Shown here: piece by piece, positions 15,564 through 24,934 of the stretch
Numbering within the stretch: the stretch's first letter is position 1
Layout of the letters: each line of letters begins with the position of its first letter
NCBI RefSeq assembly: GCF_031157355.1
Contig: NZ_JAVIFT010000001.1
Location: 1,116,001-1,180,000 of the forward strand
Source: Hyphomicrobium sp. LHD-15
GTDB lineage: Bacteria; Pseudomonadota; Alphaproteobacteria; Rhizobiales; Hyphomicrobiaceae
DNA length: 64,000 bases
Direction: 5' to 3'
Program-made: the position numbers and the translations under genes
The notes under the pieces: model-generated
Databases searched by the model: none
Told to the model about the DNA's origin: nothing
What the model saw: the letters and a program-made list of their open reading frames with translations, nothing else

Positions 15564-17942
15564 TTACTTCTTACCGCCAGGTGGGCCGGCCCGATGCTTC
15601 TTCTTGTGCGCGTACTTCGATGTCGGGCGCTTCGGACCCGGCTTGCCCGCGTTCTCCGCACCCGATCTGTCGCTACCGGGCCGGGCTGAGCCGCGCGCAT
15701 GCGGTCCCTTCGAGAACGAGCCTTTGGAAAAGCCGTTGCGATAAGGCTTGGCGTCGCCGTCGGCGGCAGGCCGATCGCGCCAGGGCGCTTTCGGCCGTTC
15801 ATGGCGCGCGCCGTCAGCGGACTGCGCGCGTTCCTCGCTTCCCGAGCGATCGCGCCAAGGCTTCTTCGGGCGCTCGTGGCGCGAGCCTTCGGTAGACTGC
15901 GTGCGGTCCTCGGTTCCCGTGCGATCGCGCCAGGGCTTCTTCGGGCGCTCGGCGCGCGAGCCTTCAGCGGACGGCGCACGCTCTCCGGTTCCCGGACGGT
16001 CGCGCCAGGGCGCTTTCGGCCGCTCAGAGCGCGAGCCTTCAGCGGACGGCGCGCGCTCCTCGGTTCCCGAGCGATCGCGCCAGGGCTTCTTCGGGCGCTC
16101 GGGGCGCGGGCCATCCGTAAACGGGCGGCGGCGTTCCTGATCTCCCGCCGGAGAAGGCGCGGCTTCGCCCGGGTTCGCCAGTGCATCGATCCGATCAGTT
16201 ACGGCCGCAAAGTCGGCAGCACCGTGCGCACCGACGCGGGAGATGCGACCTTCGTTCGACGGCATCGAACGCGCAGCATCCGCAAACTTATCCGCGAACT
16301 CGGCAACGATCTCGAAACGCGTATCGCGGTCGAAGATCTTGATGGCACCGATTTCCGATTTGGTGACGCCGCCTGCCTTGCAGATCAGCGGCAGCAGCCA
16401 ACGCGGGTCCGCGTTGCGCTCGCGCCCGATGTTGAGGCGGAACCACACTTTCTCGCGATCGTCGTGGCGGCGTTCGCGCGGCGGACGGCGCTCGGCGCCG
16501 CTTTCGCCCTCGGCTCCGGCCGCGCGCTCCGCGTAAGGGGCGCGATCGGGGCGGCGCTCGAAGCGATCCCGGCCGCGATCATTCGGCTTCCAGGGCTCGC
16601 CACGCTTGCGGTCGGCGCGCGGCGGGGGGCCGGTATCTTCGGCCAGATCCTCGGGCGCGGGAAGTTGAGCGCGATGCATGCGGACCAGCGCGAGCGCGAT
16701 CTCGTCGGCCGAGCGCGCGCCCTGAAGCGCGCGGGCCAGCGCAAGCTCGTCCTCAGGTGCGGCTTCGGTGAAGATGGCATCTTCGAGAAAGCGTTCCTGA
16801 TCGCGCGCGCGGATCTCCTCTGCCGTCGGCGCCGGACCCCAGGTGACCTTGAGACGCGCCGCGCTCAGCAGCGTTTCAGCTTTGCGGCGCCGGTTGAAGG
16901 CGACGATCATCACGCAGAGGCCCTTCCTGCCCGCGCGGCCGGTGCGGCCCGAGCGATGAAGAAGCGTCTCGTGGTCGTTGGGAAGATCGGCATGGATGAC
17001 GAGCGCGAGATCCGGCAGATCGAGGCCGCGTGCCGCCACGTCGGTTGCGACGAGAACGCGCGCGCGCCCATCGCGGAGCGCATGAAGCGCCTGCGTACGC
17101 TCGTTCTGCGACAGCTCGCCCGAGAGCGCCACCGCCGAGAAGCCGCGCTCAACAAGGCGCGCGTGCAGGCGCTTTACCGCTTCGCGGGTGGCACAGAAGA
17201 CGATCGCGGCGCGCGCTTCATGCAGACGCAGAACGTTCACGACCGCATTCTCGACGTCGAACGGAGCGACGCGGATGGCGCGATATTCGATGTCGGCGTG
17301 CTGCTCGTTGCGCCGGAGGGTCTCGATGCGCACGGCGTCGCGCTGGTAGCGGCGAGCGAGCGTCTCGATCTCGCGCGGCATGGTGGCCGAGAACAGCAAT
17401 GTCTGGCGCTCTGGCGGGGTGGCATCGAGGATGAACTCGAGGTCTTCGCGGAAGCCGAGATCGAGCATCTCGTCGGCTTCGTCGAGCACGATGGTCTTGA
17501 GCTTCGAGAGATCCAAGCGATGGCGCTCGAGATGGTCGCGAAGGCGGCCCGGCGTGCCGACAACGATGTGGGCGCCGAAGCTGAGCTGGCGGGCTTCCGC
17601 GCGCGCATCCATGCCGCCGACGCACGTGATGACGCGGGCGCCCGCCTCGGCATAGAGCCAGGCCAGCTCCCGCTGAACCTGGAGCGCAAGCTCGCGCGTC
17701 GGTGCAATGATCAGCGCCTGCGGCTCGGCGGCCTGTCCGAAACGCTCGGCCTCGCCAAGCAGCGTGGCGGCCATCGCCAAACCGAAGGCGACAGTCTTGC
17801 CCGATCCCGTCTGCGCCGAGACCAGCAAGTCGCGGCCGGTGGCGTTCGCATCGAGCACGGCGACCTGTACGGCGGTCGGGACCGAATAGTCGCGGGCGGC
17901 GAGCGCGCGAGCGAGCGCCGGGTGCGTGGTCGGGAATGTCAT
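15564..17942 (-). CDS. DEAD-box RNA helicase with DbpA-type RNA-binding domain and repeat tail
   Basis: A 792-residue ATP-dependent RNA helicase. The core (residues ~1-360) has the Q-motif region, Walker A AQTGSGKT, DEAD in VLDEADEMLDLG, SAT in LFSATMPREIE and motif VI HRSGRTGRAGRKG. A DbpA/CsdA-like RNA-binding domain follows (VWFRLNIGRERNADPRWLLP, GGVTKSEIGAIKIFD). The C-terminal ~200 residues are basic and low-complexity with 25-residue tandem repeats. Relatives act in ribosome assembly and cold adaptation. ATG 17942 is used; the frame can extend to a TTG at 17987 without a good RBS. GIY-YIG lies downstream. Confidence 0.9.
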   Translation of the reverse strand: MTFPTTHPALARALAARDYSVPTAVQVAVLDANATGRDLLVSAQTGSGKTVAFGLAMAATLLGEAERFGQAAEPQALIIAPTRELALQVQRELAWLYAEAGARVITCVGGMDARAEARQLSFGAHIVVGTPGRLRDHLERHRLDLSKLKTIVLDEADEMLDLGFREDLEFILDATPPERQTLLFSATMPREIETLARRYQRDAVRIETLRRNEQHADIEYRAIRVAPFDVENAVVNVLRLHEARAAIVFCATREAVKRLHARLVERGFSAVALSGELSQNERTQALHALRDGRARVLVATDVAARGLDLPDLALVIHADLPNDHETLLHRSGRTGRAGRKGLCVMIVAFNRRRKAETLLSAARLKVTWGPAPTAEEIRARDQERFLEDAIFTEAAPEDELALARALQGARSADEIALALVRMHRAQLPAPEDLAEDTGPPPRADRKRGEPWKPNDRGRDRFERRPDRAPYAERAAGAEGESGAERRPPRERRHDDREKVWFRLNIGRERNADPRWLLPLICKAGGVTKSEIGAIKIFDRDTRFEIVAEFADKFADAARSMPSNEGRISRVGAHGAADFAAVTDRIDALANPGEAAPSPAGDQERRRPFTDGPRPERPKKPWRDRSGTEERAPSAEGSRSERPKAPWRDRPGTGERAPSAEGSRAERPKKPWRDRTGTEDRTQSTEGSRHERPKKPWRDRSGSEERAQSADGARHERPKAPWRDRPAADGDAKPYRNGFSKGSFSKGPHARGSARPGSDRSGAENAGKPGPKRPTSKYAHKKKHRAGPPGGKK
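15765..16115 (-). repeat. 75-bp in-frame tandem repeat in the helicase tail
   Basis: Four full and one partial copies of a 75-bp unit encode 25-residue repeats beginning ERPKKPWRDR or ERPKAPWRDR and ending in an acidic/serine stretch such as ERAPSAEGSR. Copies differ at synonymous and nonsynonymous positions. The net charge is strongly positive, fitting an RNA-binding tail. Copy number is likely to vary between strains. Confidence 0.85.
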
Positions 17943-18153
17943 GGTCGGGATGGCTTCTCGGGCACTGGCAGCCCGTCCGGCCTCCAAAGGGAGACGCGGT
18001 TGCAGGGGCCAAAGGTCTAGCGTGGGGGTTCTTTACCCGGTTTTGCCCGCCGCCGCCAGCCGGTGCGGCAGAAGGGGTAAAAGGCCGGTGTCCGGGTGTC
18101 TCCCGGAAGCCCCGCGACCAGGGCGTGTACCGCCTAACCCCTGCTCCGGCCTG

Positions 18154-19386
18154 CTATTTTTTTCCGTCTCCGGCCTTGGCCGTCGGCGTCAGGATCTCGA
18201 CCTGATCGCCGGCGCGCAGGAGCGCGTTGGGGCTGACGATGACTCTATCGTTAACGGTCAGGCCAGTGGGGATCACGACGCGCTCACCGAGATCGCGGGC
18301 GACGGTGACGGGCTTCAGGCGAACCCGATCCTGCTCATCGACCGTGGCGACCATCTGGCGGCCCTCGCGGGTGATCAGCGTGTTGGTCGGGATGGTCACG
18401 GTGCCGTCGGCGGTGCCGACCTCCAGAGTGACCTGTCCGCTAAGGCCCGCGGGAATGCGATTGCCGGGGTTCGGCATCAGCAGCTCGGCGCGCATGGTGC
18501 TCGAGGTCTGATCGACCAATCCGGAGGAACGGGCGACGCGGGCCTTCAAAGCCTGATCGGGAATCTCGGCGAACGAAACCTTCGCCTCGACACCGGGCAC
18601 GACCTGAAGCGAGTAAGACTGCGGAACGTCGATCTCGATGCGCAGGTCGGCGAGATCGGCGATGCGCAGCAGGTAGCCGCCTTGCTGGCTGGAATCGGCC
18701 GAGACCTTGTCGCCGCGCTCGACCTGACGTGCCACCACGATTCCCTCGAAGGGTGCGCGGATGGTCTGGAAGCTCTTGACCTCCTCCAGCCGTTTCACCT
18801 CGGCGAGGGCGGCCGCGAGATCCGCGTCGGCCCCCATCTTGGTGGCGCGGCGCTCGTCGACGGTCTGTTCGGAGACATGGCCCTTGCCGACGAGGCTTTC
18901 GGCGCGATCCAGCGTGGCGCGGGCAAGCTCGAGCCGCGCCTTCATCTGATCGACCGAGGCACGGGCACGCAGCAGTTCCTGCTCGATCTCCGGCGCCTCG
19001 ATGACGACAAGGACATCGCCTTCCTTGACGTGATCGCCGATATCGACCTTGCGCTCCGCGACAACGCCGCTCGCGCGGGAGGAGACCAGCGCCTGTTCCT
19101 TCGGCGCGGTACGTCCGGCGAGCGTCAGCGTCGAAGTGCCGGCGGCGGCTTCAGGGCGAACGACGCGTACCGAGCGCAAAGGCGGCTTCTTGTCCTTGGC
19201 GGCGGGCACCGCCTCGGCAATGGCGGCCTCCGGTCCGAGCCCGAGCGTCTTCAATCCGCCGCTCAAGGTGGCGGCGCCATCGGGCTGAGTTGCAAGCCAC
19301 CCGCCGAGGCCGGCAAAAGCCGCGAGTGCAAGGCCGGAAACCACAAGTGCTTTGGACGTCATTTGGCTCGTGCTCCGTCGTCTCAT
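18154..19386 (-). CDS. RND efflux periplasmic adaptor (membrane fusion protein)
   Basis: A 410-residue adaptor that bridges an RND pump and an outer-membrane channel. An N-terminal membrane anchor (ALVVSGLALAAFAGLGGWLA) precedes a lipoyl domain split by a coiled-coil hairpin (ASGVVAERKVDIGDHVKEGD ... LRARASVDQMKARLELARAT), then beta-barrel and membrane-proximal domains (NTLITREGRQMVATVDEQDR). Its ATG at 19386 overlaps the pump stop by four bases (ATGA). ATG 19362, with GGAG about 12 bp upstream, is an alternative start. Here pump precedes adaptor, the reverse of acrAB. No TolC-type gene lies nearby. Confidence 0.9.
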   Translation of the reverse strand: MRRRSTSQMTSKALVVSGLALAAFAGLGGWLATQPDGAATLSGGLKTLGLGPEAAIAEAVPAAKDKKPPLRSVRVVRPEAAAGTSTLTLAGRTAPKEQALVSSRASGVVAERKVDIGDHVKEGDVLVVIEAPEIEQELLRARASVDQMKARLELARATLDRAESLVGKGHVSEQTVDERRATKMGADADLAAALAEVKRLEEVKSFQTIRAPFEGIVVARQVERGDKVSADSSQQGGYLLRIADLADLRIEIDVPQSYSLQVVPGVEAKVSFAEIPDQALKARVARSSGLVDQTSSTMRAELLMPNPGNRIPAGLSGQVTLEVGTADGTVTIPTNTLITREGRQMVATVDEQDRVRLKPVTVARDLGERVVIPTGLTVNDRVIVSPNALLRAGDQVEILTPTAKAGDGKK

Positions 19387-22300
19387 TCAGCCAAAGCGTG
19401 GGGGCGCGCGACTTCGGCCTCCGGCGGGGTTTCGGTGGTTATGCGACGCCGACCAAGGCCGGCAAGCGTCGAGAACAAGAATGGCACGAAGGTGAGCGTC
19501 GCGCAGGTGCCGAATATCAGACCACCAACCACGGCGCGGCCAAGGGGCGCGTTCTGCTCGCCGCCTTCGCCGTGGCCGAGGGCCATCGGCAGGATGCCGA
19601 CGATCATCGCGGTCGCGGTCATCAGGACGGGGCGCAGGCGCGTCTCGGCAGCTTCGACCGCAGCCACCGCCGGGGGGGCGCCTTCCAGCAAGCGATCGCG
19701 CGCGAAGCTCGTGACCAGAACGCTGTTGGCGGTCGACACGCCGATCACCATGATCAGACCGGTGAGTGCCGGAACGGACACCGGTGTGCCGGTGATGAAG
19801 AGCGCGAACAACGCACCCGATATCGCCACCGGCAAGCCACCCATCGCGATCAGCGGCATCATCCAGGATTGGAAATTCACCACCATGACGAGATACACGA
19901 AAACCGCCGCCATCAAGAGGCCGCCCAGCATCTCGGCGTAAGCCTGCTCCATCGATTGCGCCTGGCCTGCAACCTCGATGCGGTTGGCGGGCTTCAGGCG
20001 CGGACGAAGCTGATCGATCACCGCGGACACATCGGCGTAGACGCTGCCGAGATCGCGGCCTTGCGTGTTGGCGAGGATCGTCGTCGTCGGCTGCAGCGTC
20101 GTGCGATCGATGTTGGCCGGGATGTTGCGCAGCTGCAGAGACGCAAACGAACGCAGCGTTACAGGCTGGCCGCCGGCAGAAGGACGCACCGGCGTGTTGA
20201 GCAGCTGCTCGAGGGACGTGAGGTTCGAGGGCGGCGCAACCACTTGCACAGTGTAGGACGCGCCTTGCGCGGGATCGACCCAGAAACTCGGCGAGACCGT
20301 ACCCGACGCGCCGAGTGCGGCGAGCAGCGCGGTTGCCGCATCCTGCGGGGTCACGCCGATCTGCAAAGCGCGTACGCGATCGATCTCGAGATAGTAGGAT
20401 GGCAGATCTCGCACCTGGCGCATGGCGATGTCGACCGCGCCTGGAATCTCGCGCATGCGCGCCATCAGATCACGCGCGATCTCGCCATTGCCGAGAACAT
20501 CGCGACCGATCAAGCGAACTTCGATTGCCGTCTGCGCGGCGCCGGCCAAGGTTTGCGACGTCGCATCAGCCGGGCGGAAATAGGTCACGAGGGTGGGAAA
20601 CTTCTCCTTCAGCATGTCGCGGATCTTAGCGACGTACATGGCGGTCGAAGCGTGCTCGGCCGCGAGCTGCACGAGGATCTCGCCGTCGAACGAGCCGATG
20701 ACACCGCTTTCGACCCAGGCCAGATTGATCGGTTCGGGGCTGCCGATGTTCTCGGCGATGAACTCCACCTCCTCTGCCGGGATGATGTTACGGATCTCCC
20801 GCTGCACGTCCGCGAAAACGCCCGCCGTCTCTTCAAGCCTGAGACCGGTTTGGGCGCGCACATAGATGCGCATCATGCCGGCATCGGTTTCCGGGAAGAA
20901 TTCGCGCCCGAGCTTAGCCGCCGAGATCGCACCGAGCGACAGCGCGAAGATAAGGCCTGCAATAGGAATGAACTTCCAGCGCAACAGCAGCTTTGCGATG
21001 CCGGCAACGATCCGCTCCAAAGCCGACAGCAGACGGTCGACGGCGTAGGACAAACGTCCGAGCAGTCCTTTTCCGTGGGTGTGGTGCGCCGTCGTCGTCG
21101 ATAGCATCAACGTCGCCAGCGTCGGCACCAACGTGCGCGACAACACGTAGGATGCGATCATCGCGAACACGACCGAAAGCGCCAGCGGGATGAAGACGAA
21201 CGCTGCGGTTCCCGTCAGCAGGAACAGCGGCGTAAACACGATACAGATCGAGAGCGTGGAGACGAATTCTGGGAACGCCACCTCGCTCGCGCTTTTCAGC
21301 ACGGCATGATCCAGCGAATAGCCGAGTTCCAGGTTGCGGTTGATGTTCTCGATCTCGACGAGCGCGTTGTCGACGAGAATGCCGATTGCGAGCATCAGGC
21401 CGCCGAGCGTCATCAGGTTGAAGGTGTTGCCGGTCGCGGCGAGGCCTGCCACCGAGGCCAGAAGCGCCAACGGGATCGAGGTCAGGACGATCAGCGAGGA
21501 TCGCCAGCTCGCGAGGAATACCAGCACGACGAAAGCGACGAGCAATCCGACGATCACCGCCTCGACCATCACGTTGTTGATGGCGCTTGTGACGAACACC
21601 GACTGGTCGAACACCGGCGCGATGGTAATACCTTCAGGGGCTGCCGCCTGCAGCTCCGGCATGCGGGCCTTGATCTGGTTGATGATGTCGAGCGTCGAGG
21701 CGTCGCCGAGTTTCAGGATCGAGACGATCACCGCGTTCTGGCCGTTCAAGCGGGCGATGTTGCTTTGAACCGCCTGCCCATCGCGTACGCTCGCGACCTC
21801 CGACACGCGGATCACGCGGCCATCGACCGAGCGCAACGGCAGATCCGCGAAAGCGGCGACCGTTTCGGGGCTCGCGTTGGTGGTGATGGTGATCTCACGC
21901 GTTCCGACGCGGAGCGCGCCGGACGGCAGCGTCAGGTTCTGGGTCGCGGTGGCGCGCGCGATGTCGCTTGCGGAAATACCGTAGGCCTGAAGCGCCTCGG
22001 GCTTCAGATCGATCATGACCTGACGCGAGGCGCCGCCATAGGGGAGCGAAAGGCGGATGCCGCGGATGGATTGGATCTGTGCGCGCAGCTGCAGGCGCGC
22101 ATAGTCATAAAGTGCCCCGTCAGTCAGCGTATCGGAGGCCAGAACGAGCTGGATGATCGGCACGCTCGACGGCACATAGGGCACGATGAGCGGCGGATTG
22201 GTGCCTGCCGGCATGCGCCGCAAGATCGTCTGACTGACCGACGTGACCTGCGAGAACGCCGACGTCACGTTCGTTCCCGGCTGGAAGGTGACGCGCACAA

Positions 22301-22571
22301 TGCCGACGCCGCTGATGGTCTCGGCCCGCACCTCACGCAGGTTGTCGACGTTGTTCATGATGGCGAGCTCGCTGAACGAGGTCAGCTTGCTGGCCATCTC
22401 TTGGGGGTTGAGGCCCTGATAGGTCCAGATGACGTTGATCGCGGGGATGTTGACGGCCGGGAGGATGTCCGTCGACATACCGCGGCCCGACAAGACGCCG
22501 ACCAGGAGCAGCAGGATTGCCAGCACGCCGATACTGTGGCGATGCCCGATGGCGTACTTAACGATCCACAT
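19383..22571 (-). CDS. RND efflux pump permease (HAE/AcrB-like)
   Basis: A 1062-residue inner-membrane proton antiporter with the standard two-fold RND layout: TM1, a large periplasmic loop, TM2-6, then TM7, second loop and TM8-12. The TM4 proton-relay acidic region is GGLMLAIGILVDNALVEIE, and the second half has LRPVLMTATAMIVGILPMAL. The start ILPAVNIPAINVIWTYQGLN resembles multidrug/metal-exporter relatives of the MdtBC type more than AcrB itself. Substrate cannot be predicted. A PmrA/QseB-like direct repeat lies 63-79 bp before its ATG, next to a divergent two-component system. Confidence 0.93.
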   Translation of the reverse strand: MWIVKYAIGHRHSIGVLAILLLLVGVLSGRGMSTDILPAVNIPAINVIWTYQGLNPQEMASKLTSFSELAIMNNVDNLREVRAETISGVGIVRVTFQPGTNVTSAFSQVTSVSQTILRRMPAGTNPPLIVPYVPSSVPIIQLVLASDTLTDGALYDYARLQLRAQIQSIRGIRLSLPYGGASRQVMIDLKPEALQAYGISASDIARATATQNLTLPSGALRVGTREITITTNASPETVAAFADLPLRSVDGRVIRVSEVASVRDGQAVQSNIARLNGQNAVIVSILKLGDASTLDIINQIKARMPELQAAAPEGITIAPVFDQSVFVTSAINNVMVEAVIVGLLVAFVVLVFLASWRSSLIVLTSIPLALLASVAGLAATGNTFNLMTLGGLMLAIGILVDNALVEIENINRNLELGYSLDHAVLKSASEVAFPEFVSTLSICIVFTPLFLLTGTAAFVFIPLALSVVFAMIASYVLSRTLVPTLATLMLSTTTAHHTHGKGLLGRLSYAVDRLLSALERIVAGIAKLLLRWKFIPIAGLIFALSLGAISAAKLGREFFPETDAGMMRIYVRAQTGLRLEETAGVFADVQREIRNIIPAEEVEFIAENIGSPEPINLAWVESGVIGSFDGEILVQLAAEHASTAMYVAKIRDMLKEKFPTLVTYFRPADATSQTLAGAAQTAIEVRLIGRDVLGNGEIARDLMARMREIPGAVDIAMRQVRDLPSYYLEIDRVRALQIGVTPQDAATALLAALGASGTVSPSFWVDPAQGASYTVQVVAPPSNLTSLEQLLNTPVRPSAGGQPVTLRSFASLQLRNIPANIDRTTLQPTTTILANTQGRDLGSVYADVSAVIDQLRPRLKPANRIEVAGQAQSMEQAYAEMLGGLLMAAVFVYLVMVVNFQSWMMPLIAMGGLPVAISGALFALFITGTPVSVPALTGLIMVIGVSTANSVLVTSFARDRLLEGAPPAVAAVEAAETRLRPVLMTATAMIVGILPMALGHGEGGEQNAPLGRAVVGGLIFGTCATLTFVPFLFSTLAGLGRRRITTETPPEAEVARPHALAE

Positions 22572-22633
22572 GATCGGCCCCCGTCCTCGTCACCATATTC
22601 CCGCTCGCCAGCGCGCGAGGTCTAACTTCTTAG

Positions 22634-22650
22634 ATTAAGGGAAACTTAAG
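22634..22650 (-). promoter_or_regulatory. PmrA/QseB-like direct repeat before the RND operon
   Basis: On the minus strand: CTTAAG, TTTCC, CTTAAT, an 11-bp-period direct repeat that fits the YTTAAK-N5-YTTAAK box of PmrA/QseB-type regulators. It is 63-79 bp before the pump ATG. The same element occurs at 24185-24201 between the kinase and regulator genes. Confidence 0.6.
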
Positions 22651-22701
22651 GCGGACGACGGCCAAGGCTGACGAGACGATTTGTCAACCCGCCGCAGAGC
22701 G

Positions 22702-24129
22702 TCATTCTCCCGCCGCCACGACCGTCGCGTTGGCCTGCGGATAGGAGCGCCGCTCGTCCCGAGGCAGGCTAACACGTTGTGCATCAATCACGATTTGCGC
22801 GCGAAGCCCGGGGTCGGGAAGTCGATTTTCGAGCTTGAGCCATAGTCCGTCGTTTTCAAGCGCGGTTTCCGCGATCGAAAGCCCGAGACCGCTGCCTAGC
22901 ACGCTTTTGTGACGCCCCCGGAAGAACCGCTTCGTTACCACCCCGATCTCGTCGTCCGGAATGCCGGGGCCATTGTCATCGAGGGTGAGAAGTGCCGCCG
23001 TCTCAGACCGCATGAGGAACCAGCGCACGGGCCCGGAATCGCCGCCGTGCTGAATCGCATTTTCGGTAAGATTGCGAACGGCGGCATGGAAGGCATCCGG
23101 GTTCACCCGCATCATGCAACCGAACAATCCCTCGTCGATCGCAGCGGGTGCCGGGTTCTCCTTGGTTCTCAGGTCGTCACAAATGGTGCGGAGGCGCGCA
23201 CCCGCATCGATCCACTCCTGCGGAGCCTGCTTGTCGGCGGCGTCGACCTGCGCGAGAGCCAGCAACTGGCGCGCGAGCCGCGTCGTCTTGTCGACCGAGA
23301 TCAACGCGTTCCGGAGAGCATTGTCGCGGGTCGGTGCATCGGCAGCCGCGAGTGCGACCTGAACCTGGGTGCGCAATCCTGCAAGCGGCGTTCTGAGTTC
23401 GTGGGCGGCAAAGGCCGTCACGCTGCGTTCGTGCTCGCGCGCCACGACGACCCGCTTGAATAGTCCGTTGAGGGCGTCCACGACCGGGCGAATCTCGCTC
23501 GGGGTGCGGCCGATATCGATCGGCTCGAGCTCATTGGCGTCGCGCCGCTTGAGCACACGGGCCAGGCGACGGAGCGGGGAAAGCCCTTCCCGGATCGCAA
23601 TCCAGATCAACGCGCTCAAGACGCCGAGAACCACGATGCCCGGGCCGGCGAGGCCCCATATCAGCTCACGCACCAAGCGCTCGCGGTGCTCGATGTTGTC
23701 TCCGACCAGGACGCGGATGCCGCGTTCGCGATCCTCGCGCGCGTAAACCCGCCACTTGGTGCCGTTGATCTCCTGGTTCGAATAGCCGCTGCTGACGTGC
23801 GTGAGCTGTGTCGAGGGCGCGTCACTGGATTTGCCGACCAGGCGGCCGTCGATCGACCAGACCTGGCAGGCCAGCCGGAAATCGGTCGAGCCGGACAGGG
23901 GAGCCGTCGAGCGGTTGGGGACGCGCACCCCGGATACGCCGTTCGTGACGTTCAAGTCCGCACTGTCCACCAGCGAATTGACCATGCGGGTCGCCTCTTC
24001 GAGGCGGGAATCGAGCACGCGTTCGAGCTCCTGCCGGCTGCCCGAATAGATCCACGCCATGCCGAGGAACCAGACGAGGCTGGTTGCAACGAGCAAAAGG
24101 GCGAACAATCGGGCGTTGATCGACTTCAT
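22702..24129 (-). CDS. Two-component sensor histidine kinase (QseC/TctE-like)
   Basis: A 475-residue membrane kinase. TM1 (residues ~7-28), a periplasmic domain of about 130 residues, TM2 (GIVVLGVLSALIWIA), a HAMP region, the dimerisation helix with His243 in AAHELRTP, and the ATPase domain with N box (NLTENAIQHG), DNGPGIPDDE and GSGLGLSIAE. It phosphorylates the divergent regulator at 24270. The signal is unknown. It ends 130 bp before the RND pump start, so it is a likely regulator of that pump. Divergent rather than co-transcribed kinase and regulator is less usual. Confidence 0.9.
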   Translation of the reverse strand: MKSINARLFALLLVATSLVWFLGMAWIYSGSRQELERVLDSRLEEATRMVNSLVDSADLNVTNGVSGVRVPNRSTAPLSGSTDFRLACQVWSIDGRLVGKSSDAPSTQLTHVSSGYSNQEINGTKWRVYAREDRERGIRVLVGDNIEHRERLVRELIWGLAGPGIVVLGVLSALIWIAIREGLSPLRRLARVLKRRDANELEPIDIGRTPSEIRPVVDALNGLFKRVVVAREHERSVTAFAAHELRTPLAGLRTQVQVALAAADAPTRDNALRNALISVDKTTRLARQLLALAQVDAADKQAPQEWIDAGARLRTICDDLRTKENPAPAAIDEGLFGCMMRVNPDAFHAAVRNLTENAIQHGGDSGPVRWFLMRSETAALLTLDDNGPGIPDDEIGVVTKRFFRGRHKSVLGSGLGLSIAETALENDGLWLKLENRLPDPGLRAQIVIDAQRVSLPRDERRSYPQANATVVAAGE

Positions 24130-24184
24130 GAGGCGGCTCTTTTCCGCTGCGGGCAGAGATCCAGTGCAATCGGACCGGGCCTAG

Positions 24185-24201
24185 CTTAAGGCAAGCTTAA
24201 G
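24185..24201. promoter_or_regulatory. PmrA/QseB-like direct repeat in the kinase/regulator divergent promoter
   Basis: CTTAAG, GCAAG, CTTAAG: an exact YTTAAK-N5-YTTAAK direct repeat, readable on either strand because CTTAAG is its own complement. It lies 56 bp before the kinase ATG and 69 bp before the regulator ATG, a position suited to autoregulation of both. Confidence 0.65.
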
Positions 24202-24269
24202 CGCGAAGGAGCCTGGATTTTCCTGGAAAATTGGCCTTAATCGGCGAAATCCTTGCGCGAGGGGTCATC

Positions 24270-24929
24270 ATGCGGGTTCTTGTCGTCGAAGACGATGCCG
24301 TTCTGCAGAACGGGCTCACGGTCGGTCTCGGCATCCACGGCATCACGGCGGAAGCGGTCGGCACGTGCGCGGACGCGCTCGCGGCGCTCGCGACGACGAG
24401 CTTCGACGGGGTCGTGCTCGACATCATGCTGCCGGACGGGTCCGGCTTCGACGTTCTGCAGGAGCTTCGCCAGCGCAACGACACCGTGCCGGTTCTACTG
24501 CTGACCGCCCGCGACACGGTGGCGGACCGTATTCGCGGCCTCGACAACGGGGCGGACGACTATCTCGGAAAGCCGTTCGACCTCGATGAGGTGGCCGCCC
24601 GTCTACGCGCGCTTCGGCGCCGCGCGCTCGGCCGCGCAACCGCGACCATCACCTGGCTGGACATGATCCTCGATACCGAACGGCGCACCGCTTCCGTCAA
24701 CGGCGACGTGCTGCCGCTCTCGCGCCGGGAATTCGCGGTGCTGCTCGCGCTCGCCGAACGGCCGGGCGTCATCCAATCGAAGGCCGATCTCGAAGCCACG
24801 CTCTACGGTTGGCAGGAGGAGATCGAAAGCAACGCCGTCGAGGTTCATATTCACCATCTGCGCGCCAAGATCGGCCGCGACCGCATCGAGACGGTACGCG
24901 GGCTCGGCTATCGCGCGAAGGAGAAGTAG
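24270..24929 (+). CDS. OmpR/PhoB-family response regulator
   Basis: A 219-residue regulator: receiver domain (residues 1-115) with the acidic pair in VVEDDAV, phospho-acceptor Asp51 in VLDIMLPDG, Thr in LLTARD and Lys in GKPFDL; then a winged-helix DNA-binding domain ending VHIHHLRAKIGRDRIETVRG. It resembles the QseB/PmrA/TctD group, which recognises TTAAG-type direct repeats like those seen here. ATG 24270 follows GAGGGG; the frame can be extended 13 codons. Partner of the divergent kinase; candidate targets are its own promoter and the RND operon. Confidence 0.93.
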   Translation: MRVLVVEDDAVLQNGLTVGLGIHGITAEAVGTCADALAALATTSFDGVVLDIMLPDGSGFDVLQELRQRNDTVPVLLLTARDTVADRIRGLDNGADDYLGKPFDLDEVAARLRALRRRALGRATATITWLDMILDTERRTASVNGDVLPLSRREFAVLLALAERPGVIQSKADLEATLYGWQEEIESNAVEVHIHHLRAKIGRDRIETVRGLGYRAKEK

Positions 24930-24934
24930 GCGGG

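Noticed and set aside
15699-18020. A 773-codon frame opposite the helicase
   Set aside because: Long antisense frames are expected in GC-rich repeats; the translation is Arg/Ala/Gly filler without motifs, whereas the other strand has every DEAD-box motif.
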